A DNA stretch of 11,627 nucleotides from D37C17 sp964551815. GTDB taxonomy: Bacteria > Fidelibacterota > Marinisomatia > SCGC-AAA003-L08 > D37C17. Positions 1-7,329 of this stretch are shown here, one piece after another. Numbering within the stretch: the first letter of the stretch is position 1; each line of letters opens with the position of its first letter. The DNA lies in contig CAZKEL010000062.1 of NCBI GenBank assembly GCA_964551815.1, positions 1-11,627 of the forward strand. The letters run 5' to 3'. The notes beneath the pieces are model-generated. The model saw only the letters and a list, made by a program, of their open reading frames with translations, did no database searches and had not been told where the DNA came from. The position numbers and the translations under genes were made by a program.

Positions 1-3000
1 TGTTTTGAGCCGGGACCTTCCGGTTGTGACAATACTTGCGGTTCAACTTTAGAAGACGATGACTGCGGTGTCTGCGGTGGCGATAACTCCACCTGTGCGG
101 GGTGTATAGACAGCTATGCTATTAACTTTGATCCAACTGCAACTCTATCTGACGGAAGCTGTGAATATCCTGTGTATGGCTGTATGGACTCTACAGCCCT
201 CAATTATGATGCAACTGCAACACACTCTAATGGAGATTGCGATTATCCTCCTGAAGTAGGACTCTGGTTTGGCAGTATTGATGCCACAGAGGGTACGATT
301 GAAGTATTTGGCAGTTCGGATAAGGATTTTAATAATATAACCTTCCAGATTAGTGGTGCTGTTATAACAGGTGCCGGTGGTGGTGCTGTTGAAGAAAATG
401 ACCTTTTAGTCAATCTTACAGCAGATACCTTTACTGCTACCGGAGAACTGGAAGATGGCTCCGGTCTCCTGACTGTTCTCTCATTTAGCGATGGTGGCAG
501 TGAATTCTGTCTGGCTTCAGCTGCCGTATCTGCACCTGGGTATGATGCTGTAAATGTAACCCTTGGTGGCTGTTCAGTTTTTGTGGGCATTGATGGCGGT
601 ACCGTAGCCAGTGAAGAGGTGGATGCAGGAGTAGATATTCCTGCCGGGGCACTCACAGAGTCCGAAAATATTGCTGTGGGAGAAGTAGCTGAAGAATTAC
701 CTGAAGAAGTTGATAATGCTACCGGATTTGAAGTGGATGAAATGGTTGCCTTCACACCCTTCGATATTGAATTCGAAGAACCTGTGGAAATTACTGTATC
801 TTACGGCAGATCATCCCGATCTGATGAATACCTCTGTTACCTGGAAGATGCCCATGATACAGAGTGGACAGTTGTGGAAGGGGCTTCCTGTAATGGTGGT
901 GTTTGCACTGCTGATGTGACCAGTTTTGGTATTTTTGCCACCTGTATCCTCATTGATGACTGTAATGGTGATTTAGGAGGATTTGCCTATTTAGATGACT
1001 GTGGTGAATGTGTGGGCGGTAACACGGGGAATGAGGCTGGATTTACTCTTGACGAATGTGGTCTGTGTAGCGGTCCCGGAATGATTGACTGGTATATTGA
1101 TGCTGATGGCGATAATCTGGGAGCAGGCAATGGCGTACCCTTCTGCTCTGATACTGTACCTGAGGGGTATGTACCCAATGCCAATGATCCTGAACCCAAC
1201 TGCGCTACCAATAATACAGATGAATGTGGGCTTTGTGCTGGAAACGGTCCTGATGACGGATTTGATTGTGACGGAAATTGTATTGCTGCCGGAGGATATG
1301 ATTGTAATAATATTTGCGGAGGCAGTGCAGAAAATGATGACTGTGGGATCTGTGGAGGAGATAATGCTTCCTGCACGGACTGTAACGGTGTTGTAGGCGG
1401 CGATGCTTTTGTGGACGGATGTAATAATTGTGTCGGTGGCAATACTGGTGAGGAAGCTTGTCCTACAGACTGTAATGGTGTTGACGGTGGAACAGCCTGG
1501 GTAGATCCCTGTGGTGCCTGTGTTGCAGAAGGAGATAGCTCATGTGAACAGGGATGTGATGGAAACTGGACAAACAATGGTGACCCAATGAGTAATGATG
1601 AGTGTGGTGTGTGTGGTGGTGACAATTCCAGCTGCTCTGGTTGTACCGACCCTGTATCCTGCAGCTTTAGTCCTGATGCCACCATTGATGATGGCAGCTG
1701 TACCTATCCTGAGCAAGATTTCGATTGCCTGGGTAACTGTGTTATTACCGTGGACTGCCTGGGGGTTTGTGGTGGCACTGCGCAGGAAGATGAATGCGGT
1801 ATTTGTAATGGCCCCGGTGCTTCCACCTGGTATGGAGATAGTGATGGGGATGAACTGGGAGACCCGGATGATTTGCTGGTAAGCTGTGATTCTCCAGAAG
1901 GTTTTGTACCAAATGACGATGATGAAGAGCCTGACTGTGCTACTAATGATACAGATAGTTGTGGTGTCTGTGCAGGCCCTGGTGATATTTATGAATGTGG
2001 CTGTTCTGATATTCCCGAAGGAGACTGTGACTGTGATGGAAATTCCTTAGACTTATGTGGAATCTGTGGCGGTGATGATACTTCTTGTATGGACTGTGCC
2101 GGTGTTCCCAATGGTTCAAATTCAGAAGATAACTGCGGTGTTTGTGACGATGACCCCGATAACGATTGTATTCAGGATTGTGATGGTGTTTGGGGCGGCT
2201 CTGCTTATGAAGATAATTGTGGAACCTGCGATGATGATCCGGAAAATGATTGTATTCAGGATTGTGCAGGCGTTTTGGGAGGCAGTGCTTATGAAGATGA
2301 CTGTGGCGTTTGCGATATTGACGCTGCCAACGACAATGCCGATATGGACTGTAATGGCGATTGCTTTGGTGATGCCTTTTTAGATAGCTGTGATGTATGC
2401 TCAGGTGGCGAAAGCGGGCATGAAGCAGACTCTGATATTGATTGTAACGGTGACTGCTTTGGAACTGCTGAAATTGATGAATGCGGAATTTGTGCCGGAC
2501 CTGGTTATTATGAATGCGGTGACGGCAGTTTAGTCTGTGATGAAGCAGAATGCTCTGATAGTATTGACTATTGTCTTGATCTCCACTCCGGTGCAAACCT
2601 GGTGAGTTTCCACGCACTTTTGGAGGATGCATCCATTGGGAATATGATGTCCTCCGTTGAAGGCAATGCCAGCGGTGTCATTGGCGAAGGAGTGGCTGCT
2701 AATTATAATCCTGTGCTGGGATGGATGGGCAGCCTGAATACCATTTCACCCAATTCAGGGTACTGGATTAAAGTAGATGCCGTTGACCAGCTCTGCCTGG
2801 AAGGGGCTATTCCTACAGATCCTGGTATTGAATATAATCTCCATAGTGGCGCAAATCTGATTTCTTTCCCTGTTGAAGGGGCTGTTGCTATTCCCGATGC
2901 TATACCTGATGATGTAGAGCCTTTTATTACCGGTATCATTGGAGAAGGAGTAGCTGCCAATAATAATCCCATACTCGGCTGGATGGGAAGTTTGTCTGCC

Positions 3001-3720
3001 CTATCCGGAGGTAAGGGATATTGGATGATCACTACTCAGGATATCTCCTTTAGTTTTGATACTTCCACCATGAGTCGTACCCGAAAGGAAGACGAAGTTG
3101 CCTTATTAGCACCTGAAGGATTAGAATTACACCAATCCACACGTCAAGCTTTCTACTTTATTGAAGATATCATGGTAGAGGGGGAACCCATTCAGATGGG
3201 GGACTGGGTAATGGCATATCACGAAAATACTTTGGTGGGAGCAAGAAAATGGAACGGTATCTTTACTGATATCCCGGCAATGGGAGATGATGGTAGTACT
3301 GAAACGATGGACTATTGTAATAGTCAGTCAGCCCTCACTCTGAGGATTGTAAAAAAGGATAATCCGGAAAAAACCTACTATGTAGTTGATACATTACCAA
3401 AATGGGAAGAAATGGCATTGCAATCCACACAGACCCTTACTGCAAAAATGCTTCCGTCAGAGTCTGTGCTAATATCTGCCTATCCAAATCCTTTCAATCC
3501 TGTGACTTCCATTCAGTTTGGAGTCAGTGAAGAGGGTATGATGAATATTGCAGTATATGATATCTCCGGAAGACTCGTGGAGAATCTTGCAAATCAATCC
3601 TATCTTCCAGGGTATCACTCTGTGAATTGGAATGCAGATACATTTGCCAGTGGAATTTATTTCCTTTCTGTACATACGAATGGAGTGAGTAAAATTCAGA
3701 AGCTGATTTTAATGAAATAA
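1..3720 (+). CDS. Large Cys-rich repeat surface protein with C-terminal type IX sorting domain (5' partial)
   Basis: The frame is open from base 1, so the N-terminus and signal peptide lie outside the window; 1239 residues are visible. Order: two Asn/Asp/Cys repeats of the style GCxDxxAxNxxxxAT (about 34-81); a cohesin-like beta-rich module (about 86-198); a ZU5-like module with DIPAGALTE (about 199-310); a long array of DxCGxCxGG and DCNGxxGG repeats (about 320-860) holding two DxDGDxLG thrombospondin-type-3-like putative Ca-binding stretches; a duplicated 86-residue module (861-1020); a Trp/Tyr-rich module (about 1024-1147); and a terminal sorting domain with AYPNPFNPVTSIQF and final LILMK. 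This architecture is known from surface or secreted proteins of the FCB group. Export by type IX secretion and surface anchoring are inferred. The function of the repeats is unknown; adhesion or a structural role is a guess. Acidic, Cys-rich composition fits an extracellular disulfide/Ca-stabilised fold. A terminator follows directly. Confidence 0.9.
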   Translation, partial: CFEPGPSGCDNTCGSTLEDDDCGVCGGDNSTCAGCIDSYAINFDPTATLSDGSCEYPVYGCMDSTALNYDATATHSNGDCDYPPEVGLWFGSIDATEGTIEVFGSSDKDFNNITFQISGAVITGAGGGAVEENDLLVNLTADTFTATGELEDGSGLLTVLSFSDGGSEFCLASAAVSAPGYDAVNVTLGGCSVFVGIDGGTVASEEVDAGVDIPAGALTESENIAVGEVAEELPEEVDNATGFEVDEMVAFTPFDIEFEEPVEITVSYGRSSRSDEYLCYLEDAHDTEWTVVEGASCNGGVCTADVTSFGIFATCILIDDCNGDLGGFAYLDDCGECVGGNTGNEAGFTLDECGLCSGPGMIDWYIDADGDNLGAGNGVPFCSDTVPEGYVPNANDPEPNCATNNTDECGLCAGNGPDDGFDCDGNCIAAGGYDCNNICGGSAENDDCGICGGDNASCTDCNGVVGGDAFVDGCNNCVGGNTGEEACPTDCNGVDGGTAWVDPCGACVAEGDSSCEQGCDGNWTNNGDPMSNDECGVCGGDNSSCSGCTDPVSCSFSPDATIDDGSCTYPEQDFDCLGNCVITVDCLGVCGGTAQEDECGICNGPGASTWYGDSDGDELGDPDDLLVSCDSPEGFVPNDDDEEPDCATNDTDSCGVCAGPGDIYECGCSDIPEGDCDCDGNSLDLCGICGGDDTSCMDCAGVPNGSNSEDNCGVCDDDPDNDCIQDCDGVWGGSAYEDNCGTCDDDPENDCIQDCAGVLGGSAYEDDCGVCDIDAANDNADMDCNGDCFGDAFLDSCDVCSGGESGHEADSDIDCNGDCFGTAEIDECGICAGPGYYECGDGSLVCDEAECSDSIDYCLDLHSGANLVSFHALLEDASIGNMMSSVEGNASGVIGEGVAANYNPVLGWMGSLNTISPNSGYWIKVDAVDQLCLEGAIPTDPGIEYNLHSGANLISFPVEGAVAIPDAIPDDVEPFITGIIGEGVAANNNPILGWMGSLSALSGGKGYWMITTQDISFSFDTSTMSRTRKEDEVALLAPEGLELHQSTRQAFYFIEDIMVEGEPIQMGDWVMAYHENTLVGARKWNGIFTDIPAMGDDGSTETMDYCNSQSALTLRIVKKDNPEKTYYVVDTLPKWEEMALQSTQTLTAKMLPSESVLISAYPNPFNPVTSIQFGVSEEGMMNIAVYDISGRLVENLANQSYLPGYHSVNWNADTFASGIYFLSVHTNGVSKIQKLILMK
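2134..2301 (+). repeat. Two tandem 84-bp coding repeats in the Cys-rich array
   Basis: Units 2134-2217 and 2218-2301 each encode 28 residues starting CGxCDDDP and ending GGSAYED; 23 of 28 residues agree. A more diverged third copy begins at 2302 (CGVCDIDAANDN). Both units share the exact stretch attgtattcaggattgtg. This is the most recent-looking duplication within the repeat array. Confidence 0.85.
2581..3060 (+). repeat. Duplicated ~86-residue module near the C-terminus of the Cys-rich protein
   Basis: Copy 1 starts at 2581 (LHSGANLVSF) and copy 2 at 2839 (LHSGANLISF). Both contain GEGVAANxNPxLGWMGSL and a GYW motif. The codons differ at many positions while the protein motif is kept, which suggests an old duplication under selection. 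The LxSGxNLISFPV style resembles a beta-rich module often found just before sorting domains in FCB secreted proteins. Confidence 0.8.
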
Positions 3721-3739
3721 TCACTTTAGTTTTAAAATG

Positions 3740-3773
3740 AAAACCCCGCTTGATGTAAATTGAGCGGGGTTTT
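3740..3773 (+). terminator. Rho-independent terminator after the Cys-rich protein gene
   Basis: Perfect 11-bp stem AAAACCCCGCT (3740-3750) / AGCGGGGTTTT (3763-3773) with a 12-nt loop, followed by a T-rich tract (tctttct). It lies 20 bp after the stop codon at 3718-3720 and ends about 30 bp before the pyruvate kinase start, so it separates the two transcripts. Confidence 0.93.
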
Positions 3774-3805
3774 TCTTTCTCCGATTCTTTAGCTTTAAAA
3801 TATTT

Positions 3806-5215
3806 ATGAAAAAAACGAAAATCATAGCCACTTTGGGGCCTGCTTCATTTGAGCGGGAAATGATCTGTAATCTAATTCATTCCGGGATGGATGTTGCCCG
3901 TATCAATATGTCACATAAGGTGGAAAAGTCCCAATTAGGCAGGGTTGTGAATACCATCAGGGAAGAATCTTTCAATGCAGGGAAGTCTGTAGCGCTGCTC
4001 TTTGATTTATGCGGACCCAAAATCAGAGTTGGAAACCTGCAACAGGAACAATTAGTTATTGAATCGGGTAAGGAATATAGTTTAGGAAGTTCAAAGTGTG
4101 ATATCCCTTTAAATCTGGAATTGAAATTTACACAACCATCACCTGGCGGATTAGTGAAAGTGGATGACGGAAGGGTTACTTTTGAAATTTCCTCCATAGA
4201 TAAAACGATTCTGCAGTTGAAAGCGCTGAATTCCGGATTCATTCAAAATGGCAAAGGAGTAAACTTTCCCGGTATTCAATTAGAGCTTCCAGCAGTCACT
4301 GAAAAGGACAAGGAGGATATTGCCACTGCTGTAAGCTTAGGGGCTGATTGGCTGGCAATGTCTTTTGTTCGGTCTGCCAATGATTACAATGAAATAAAAT
4401 CAATTTTGGATACACTAAAAGTAGACTTGCCTGTCATCGCCAAGATTGAGAAACCTGAAGCCATTATTAATTTGGGGTCTATTATCAATTCTTTCGATGG
4501 TATTTTAGTGGCACGGGGTGATTTAGGGGTGGAAATGCCCCTGCAGGAACTCCCTGTGCTGCAGAAGAAAATTGTGAATGAATGTCTGCAGAAGAGAAAA
4601 CCCGTCATCATTGCCACCCAAATGCTGGAGTCTATGATTACCAATCCTGACCCAACCCGGGCGGAAGTGAATGACATTGCCAATGCCATTTATGACGGTG
4701 CTGATGCGATGATGCTGTCGGGAGAAACAGCTGTAGGGGAGCATCCATTAAGTGCATTAAAACTCATGGCAAAAATTTCTCAGACCATTGATGCAGATTT
4801 AGATATTCAAAATTTTAACCGGTATATTCGCCATGACAGCCGCCAGCTGCAGGATACCCGCGGCTCAATATGTCATGCTGCCATGATATTAGCCAACGAC
4901 CTTGCCATAAATAGTATCGTGATCATGACTGAGACAGGTCTTACGGCAATGAAAATGGCACAGTATAGGCCAAAGGCAAGAATTTTTGCTCTTTGCACTA
5001 TTCCGAAAGTCTGCTTTCAACTGTCCCTGATTTGGGGGATTACTCCTGTATTGGTGAAAGCTCATTCCACTACCGATGAACTCATCCAATATTCCGGTAA
5101 ATTACTAAAAGAAAAAGGATTTGTAAAAAAAGGGGATGCTTTCATTATTACTGCAGGAGTTTCAGTAGGGGTATCCGGCTCCACCAATATGCTGAAAATA
5201 CATCAAGTGGACTAA
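3806..5215 (+). CDS. pyk: Pyruvate kinase, predicted K+-independent type
   Basis: 469 residues, the usual length of bacterial pyruvate kinase. It transfers phosphate from phosphoenolpyruvate to ADP in the last step of glycolysis, in the cytoplasm. Visible motifs: N-terminal TKIIATLGPAS (4-14), ARINMSH (31-37), the B-domain region about 75-160, AMSFVRS (184-190), the active-site signature VIAKIEKPEAI (210-220; K213 the likely catalytic lysine, E215 a metal ligand), ARGDLGVE (236-243; D239 metal ligand), ATQMLESM (270-277), and DGADAMMLSGETAVG (297-311). The allosteric C domain is present to the end. In DLCGPKIRVG (67-76) Lys72 replaces the Glu that marks K+-dependent enzymes. The ATG at 3806 matches the family N-terminus, but no clear Shine-Dalgarno precedes it. 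No terminator is seen downstream. Confidence 0.97.
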   Translation: MKKTKIIATLGPASFEREMICNLIHSGMDVARINMSHKVEKSQLGRVVNTIREESFNAGKSVALLFDLCGPKIRVGNLQQEQLVIESGKEYSLGSSKCDIPLNLELKFTQPSPGGLVKVDDGRVTFEISSIDKTILQLKALNSGFIQNGKGVNFPGIQLELPAVTEKDKEDIATAVSLGADWLAMSFVRSANDYNEIKSILDTLKVDLPVIAKIEKPEAIINLGSIINSFDGILVARGDLGVEMPLQELPVLQKKIVNECLQKRKPVIIATQMLESMITNPDPTRAEVNDIANAIYDGADAMMLSGETAVGEHPLSALKLMAKISQTIDADLDIQNFNRYIRHDSRQLQDTRGSICHAAMILANDLAINSIVIMTETGLTAMKMAQYRPKARIFALCTIPKVCFQLSLIWGITPVLVKAHSTTDELIQYSGKLLKEKGFVKKGDAFIITAGVSVGVSGSTNMLKIHQVD

Positions 5216-5226
5216 GAAAAGCTGAT

Positions 5227-5248
5227 GAAAGTGATACATATCACATTT
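5227..5248. promoter_or_regulatory. CRP/FNR-family-like palindromic operator
   Basis: GTGAT (5231-5235), ACAT, ATCAC (5240-5244), flanked by gaaa and attt. The right half ATCACATTT equals the E. coli CRP consensus half-site, and the left half AAAGTGAT differs from AATGTGAT at one base. It starts 12 bp after the pyruvate kinase stop and lies upstream of the secreted dockerin protein gene. Function is inferred from symmetry and resemblance only; whether this lineage has a regulator with that specificity is not known from the window. Confidence 0.5.
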
Positions 5249-5265
5249 ATCACTAAAGAGGAGGA

Positions 5266-5293
5266 TTGACTTTGTCCTCTGTGGAACTATCCC
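5266..5293 (+). promoter_or_regulatory. Weak candidate promoter for the dockerin protein gene
   Basis: TTGACT (5266-5271) is a near-consensus -35. TATCCC (5288-5293) follows after a 16-bp spacer but matches the -10 consensus poorly. A start site near 5300 would put the palindrome at 5227-5248 about 62 bp upstream, a classic activator distance. The weak -10 would fit activator dependence, but this is speculative. An AGAGGA/TCCTCT inverted repeat (5257-5262 / 5275-5280) overlaps the -35. Confidence 0.25.
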
Positions 5294-5315
5294 GTAAATT
5301 TTCAACCAATTAATC

Positions 5316-5321
5316 AGGAGG
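5316..5321 (+). promoter_or_regulatory. Strong Shine-Dalgarno AGGAGG in front of a non-canonical start
   Basis: AGGAGG ends 8 nt before an in-frame ATT at 5330 (5 nt before an ATC at 5327). It is the best ribosome-binding site in this spacer and fixes the probable start of the following gene, although no ATG, GTG or TTG lies at the right distance. Confidence 0.75.
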
Positions 5322-5329
5322 AAAACATC

Positions 5330-7246
5330 ATTTTAAAATATTTACTCATTTTATGTTCATGTATTATCGGACAGGACATTGCCGGTAACTATCAGTTTTA
5401 CGGGTTATATATCATCCACCAAAGTCTTGCCCGTTATGATACACCCATTTTGGTGTCAAACTCAACTTTAGGAGTGGAGTTTCAAGTGAGCCAATTAAAT
5501 CAGGGTGAAATCTACAGAACCACCTATCAGGGACCTTACGGTCATCTCTACTCAGGGGCGTTGAATGTGATTCTGAATGTAAACTTTAATGAAGATGGCA
5601 CCGGGGAGATAGCCGAAGGGAGTTATTATCCAACGGAAACGGTTGAAAATTGTATTGCTGACGTTGCCATTCTTCCTATTACAGATGAACTCCTTTACAC
5701 TTCAAATCTTTCAGCCGGGGTGAGTATTCCCTCAACCAATATTTTAGGGTATATTCCTGATGAAAACCCTGATGAAGTAGTGGCTGCTAACGGAATTCCC
5801 ATTGGATATGCCACCCCTCTGCCTAATGCAGGGGAAAGTGCAGGAGCTATTTCCCTGAGTCAATCATCTGTTTTTGACTACTTTCCTGAAACCCCTGTGC
5901 AGCCAACTTTATGCGATTCTGATAATAACTGCTTTGATGTGATTCTCCCTAATGGAGAACTCGTTGAAGGAGGCGATCCACTGCCCGGTACAGCCGGTGG
6001 ATTTGCCTTAAAAGGTGATCTGCCCACTATTGCTCCCCTGGAAAATGACAATGCGGACCTGTATCTGGAATGGCATGCCATTGATGGTGTTATTTCTGAA
6101 TCAGGACTGGGAGATGAAATCGGTGTGGATGAAGACGGAGACGGAACGGACTTTGACCGCATCTGGGCCCTGGAAGCACTTACCGCAACTTATTTAAATT
6201 CTTCCTGCGGCTTTAACTACCCTGTGTACGGGGATGTCACTGACCAGCTTACTGCTTTAGGATATGGAGATTGTATTGACAGAGTTGACCTGGCTACAGA
6301 GGGTTATGTTTTAGATGCATCCTTTGGGGACTGGGGCAGTTTTCTCACCTATAATGCCTTAGCCGAAATTCCTGCCGATGACAGTGACCATGATTATAAC
6401 GGAACCGATGGCAGAATCATTATGGATTTTGATCCCTTCTGCATACAGGATATTAATGTAAGACATATCATGCTGGAGTTTAAGGATATCTCCTGCGTAA
6501 CCGGCGATCTGAACGGTGACGGCGGCTGGAATGTACTTGACATTGTAACCCTTGCCAACTGCATTTTAAGTAACAACTGCTCAGAGCTTGAATTTGGTTG
6601 TGCCGGTGATCTTAATGGTGACAGTTTCTACAATGTGCTGGATATCGTGACTCTGGCAAATTGCATCTTAGCTCAAAATTGCGGTGGCAGAGTGGATGAT
6701 GCAGCCTCTGCAGAGCTTATTAAGAAAGATCATAACCTTTCTATTGAAGCAGACGGCTTTATAGGTGGGGTTCAGATGACCCTCACCCATAGTGAGTCGT
6801 TTAAAATAGAGTTAACTGACAGAGCACTCTATGCTAACTCTATTACGGAAGGCAATGAAACCCGCCTTATCATTGTAACCCCTGAAACAGATCATCTGTT
6901 CAGTTACAGCGGTGACTTTGAAATAGAGGAAGTAATCGTTGCTAACTCACAAGATGAAGTAGCCGTATCTTTGCCGGTTGCTATGGAATACAGCTTATCA
7001 CAGGCCTATCCTAATCCTTTCAATCCTGTAACCAGCATGACGCTCACCCTGCCGGTATCAGGAGAGATAAGTGTAGAGGTATATAACCTGATTGGTCAAT
7101 CTATTGCTACTCTGGCAGCAGGTTATATGGATGCAGGCAGCTATACCCTGACCTGGGATGCTGCTGAAGTATCTAGTGGAATGTATTTTGTGAAGGCAAG
7201 CGCAGCAAGTTTTTCTCAAACTAATAAATTGTTGCTGTTAAAGTAA
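5330..7246 (+). CDS. Secreted dockerin-containing protein with C-terminal type IX sorting domain
   Basis: From ATT 5330 the product is 638 residues. The first standard start in frame is TTG 5450, but it has no ribosome-binding site and would remove what looks like a signal peptide, LKYLLILCSCIIGQ. The frame is open back to 5270. Residues about 15-380 form a domain I cannot assign (GNYQFYGLY near the mature N-terminus, and an acidic DEDGDGTDFDRIW stretch). Two dockerin-type Ca-binding loops follow (GDLNGDGGWNVLDIVTL near 392, GDLNGDSFYNVLDIVTL near 426), then a beta-rich cohesin-like module (about 463-550), then a sorting domain with AYPNPFNPVTSMTL and final LLLLK. Predicted to be exported through Sec and then type IX secretion. 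It may be read from its own promoter or by run-through from pyruvate kinase. The biochemical role is unknown. An ATG-to-ATT sequencing error is an alternative explanation for the start. Confidence 0.85.
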   Translation: MLKYLLILCSCIIGQDIAGNYQFYGLYIIHQSLARYDTPILVSNSTLGVEFQVSQLNQGEIYRTTYQGPYGHLYSGALNVILNVNFNEDGTGEIAEGSYYPTETVENCIADVAILPITDELLYTSNLSAGVSIPSTNILGYIPDENPDEVVAANGIPIGYATPLPNAGESAGAISLSQSSVFDYFPETPVQPTLCDSDNNCFDVILPNGELVEGGDPLPGTAGGFALKGDLPTIAPLENDNADLYLEWHAIDGVISESGLGDEIGVDEDGDGTDFDRIWALEALTATYLNSSCGFNYPVYGDVTDQLTALGYGDCIDRVDLATEGYVLDASFGDWGSFLTYNALAEIPADDSDHDYNGTDGRIIMDFDPFCIQDINVRHIMLEFKDISCVTGDLNGDGGWNVLDIVTLANCILSNNCSELEFGCAGDLNGDSFYNVLDIVTLANCILAQNCGGRVDDAASAELIKKDHNLSIEADGFIGGVQMTLTHSESFKIELTDRALYANSITEGNETRLIIVTPETDHLFSYSGDFEIEEVIVANSQDEVAVSLPVAMEYSLSQAYPNPFNPVTSMTLTLPVSGEISVEVYNLIGQSIATLAAGYMDAGSYTLTWDAAEVSSGMYFVKASAASFSQTNKLLLLK

Positions 7247-7268
7247 AGAATTGAATTGAAGATTAATT

Positions 7269-7301
7269 AAAAAAGCCCTCAGAAATCCTGAGGGCTTTTT
7301 T
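7269..7301. terminator. Bidirectional hairpin terminator between convergent genes
   Basis: Perfect 14-bp arms AAAAAAGCCCTCAG (7269-7282) and CTGAGGGCTTTTTT (7288-7301) with a 5-nt loop. The A-run and T-run make it work as an intrinsic terminator on both strands: for the dockerin protein ending at 7246 (+) and for the dehydrogenase ending at 7330 (-). Confidence 0.95.
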
Positions 7302-7329
7302 ATATGTTGTTTTATTATCAAATCATAAG

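Noticed and set aside
243..755. Minus-strand open frame of 170 codons
   Set aside because: Overlaps the well-supported cohesin-like and ZU5-like modules on the plus strand; Ser/Pro/Thr-rich shadow without recognisable domains.
987..1685. Minus-strand open frame of 232 codons rich in Pro and Ser
   Set aside because: Same cause: a shadow of the repetitive coding strand, with low-complexity Pro/Ser/Gln composition and no family resemblance.
1943..2632. Minus-strand open frame of 229 codons rich in His, Arg and Tyr
   Set aside because: It is the antisense of the Cys-rich repeat array; the odd His/Arg composition follows from complementing repeated Asp/Cys/Gly codons. No motif or credible start.
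5257..5280. AGAGGA/TCCTCT hairpin as terminator of pyruvate kinase
   Set aside because: Only 6 bp with a 12-nt loop and no following T-run; too weak to call a terminator.
5353..5388. ATG at 5353 or 5359 as start of the dockerin protein
   Set aside because: Both are in another frame and reach a stop (taa at 5386-5388) after about 10 codons.
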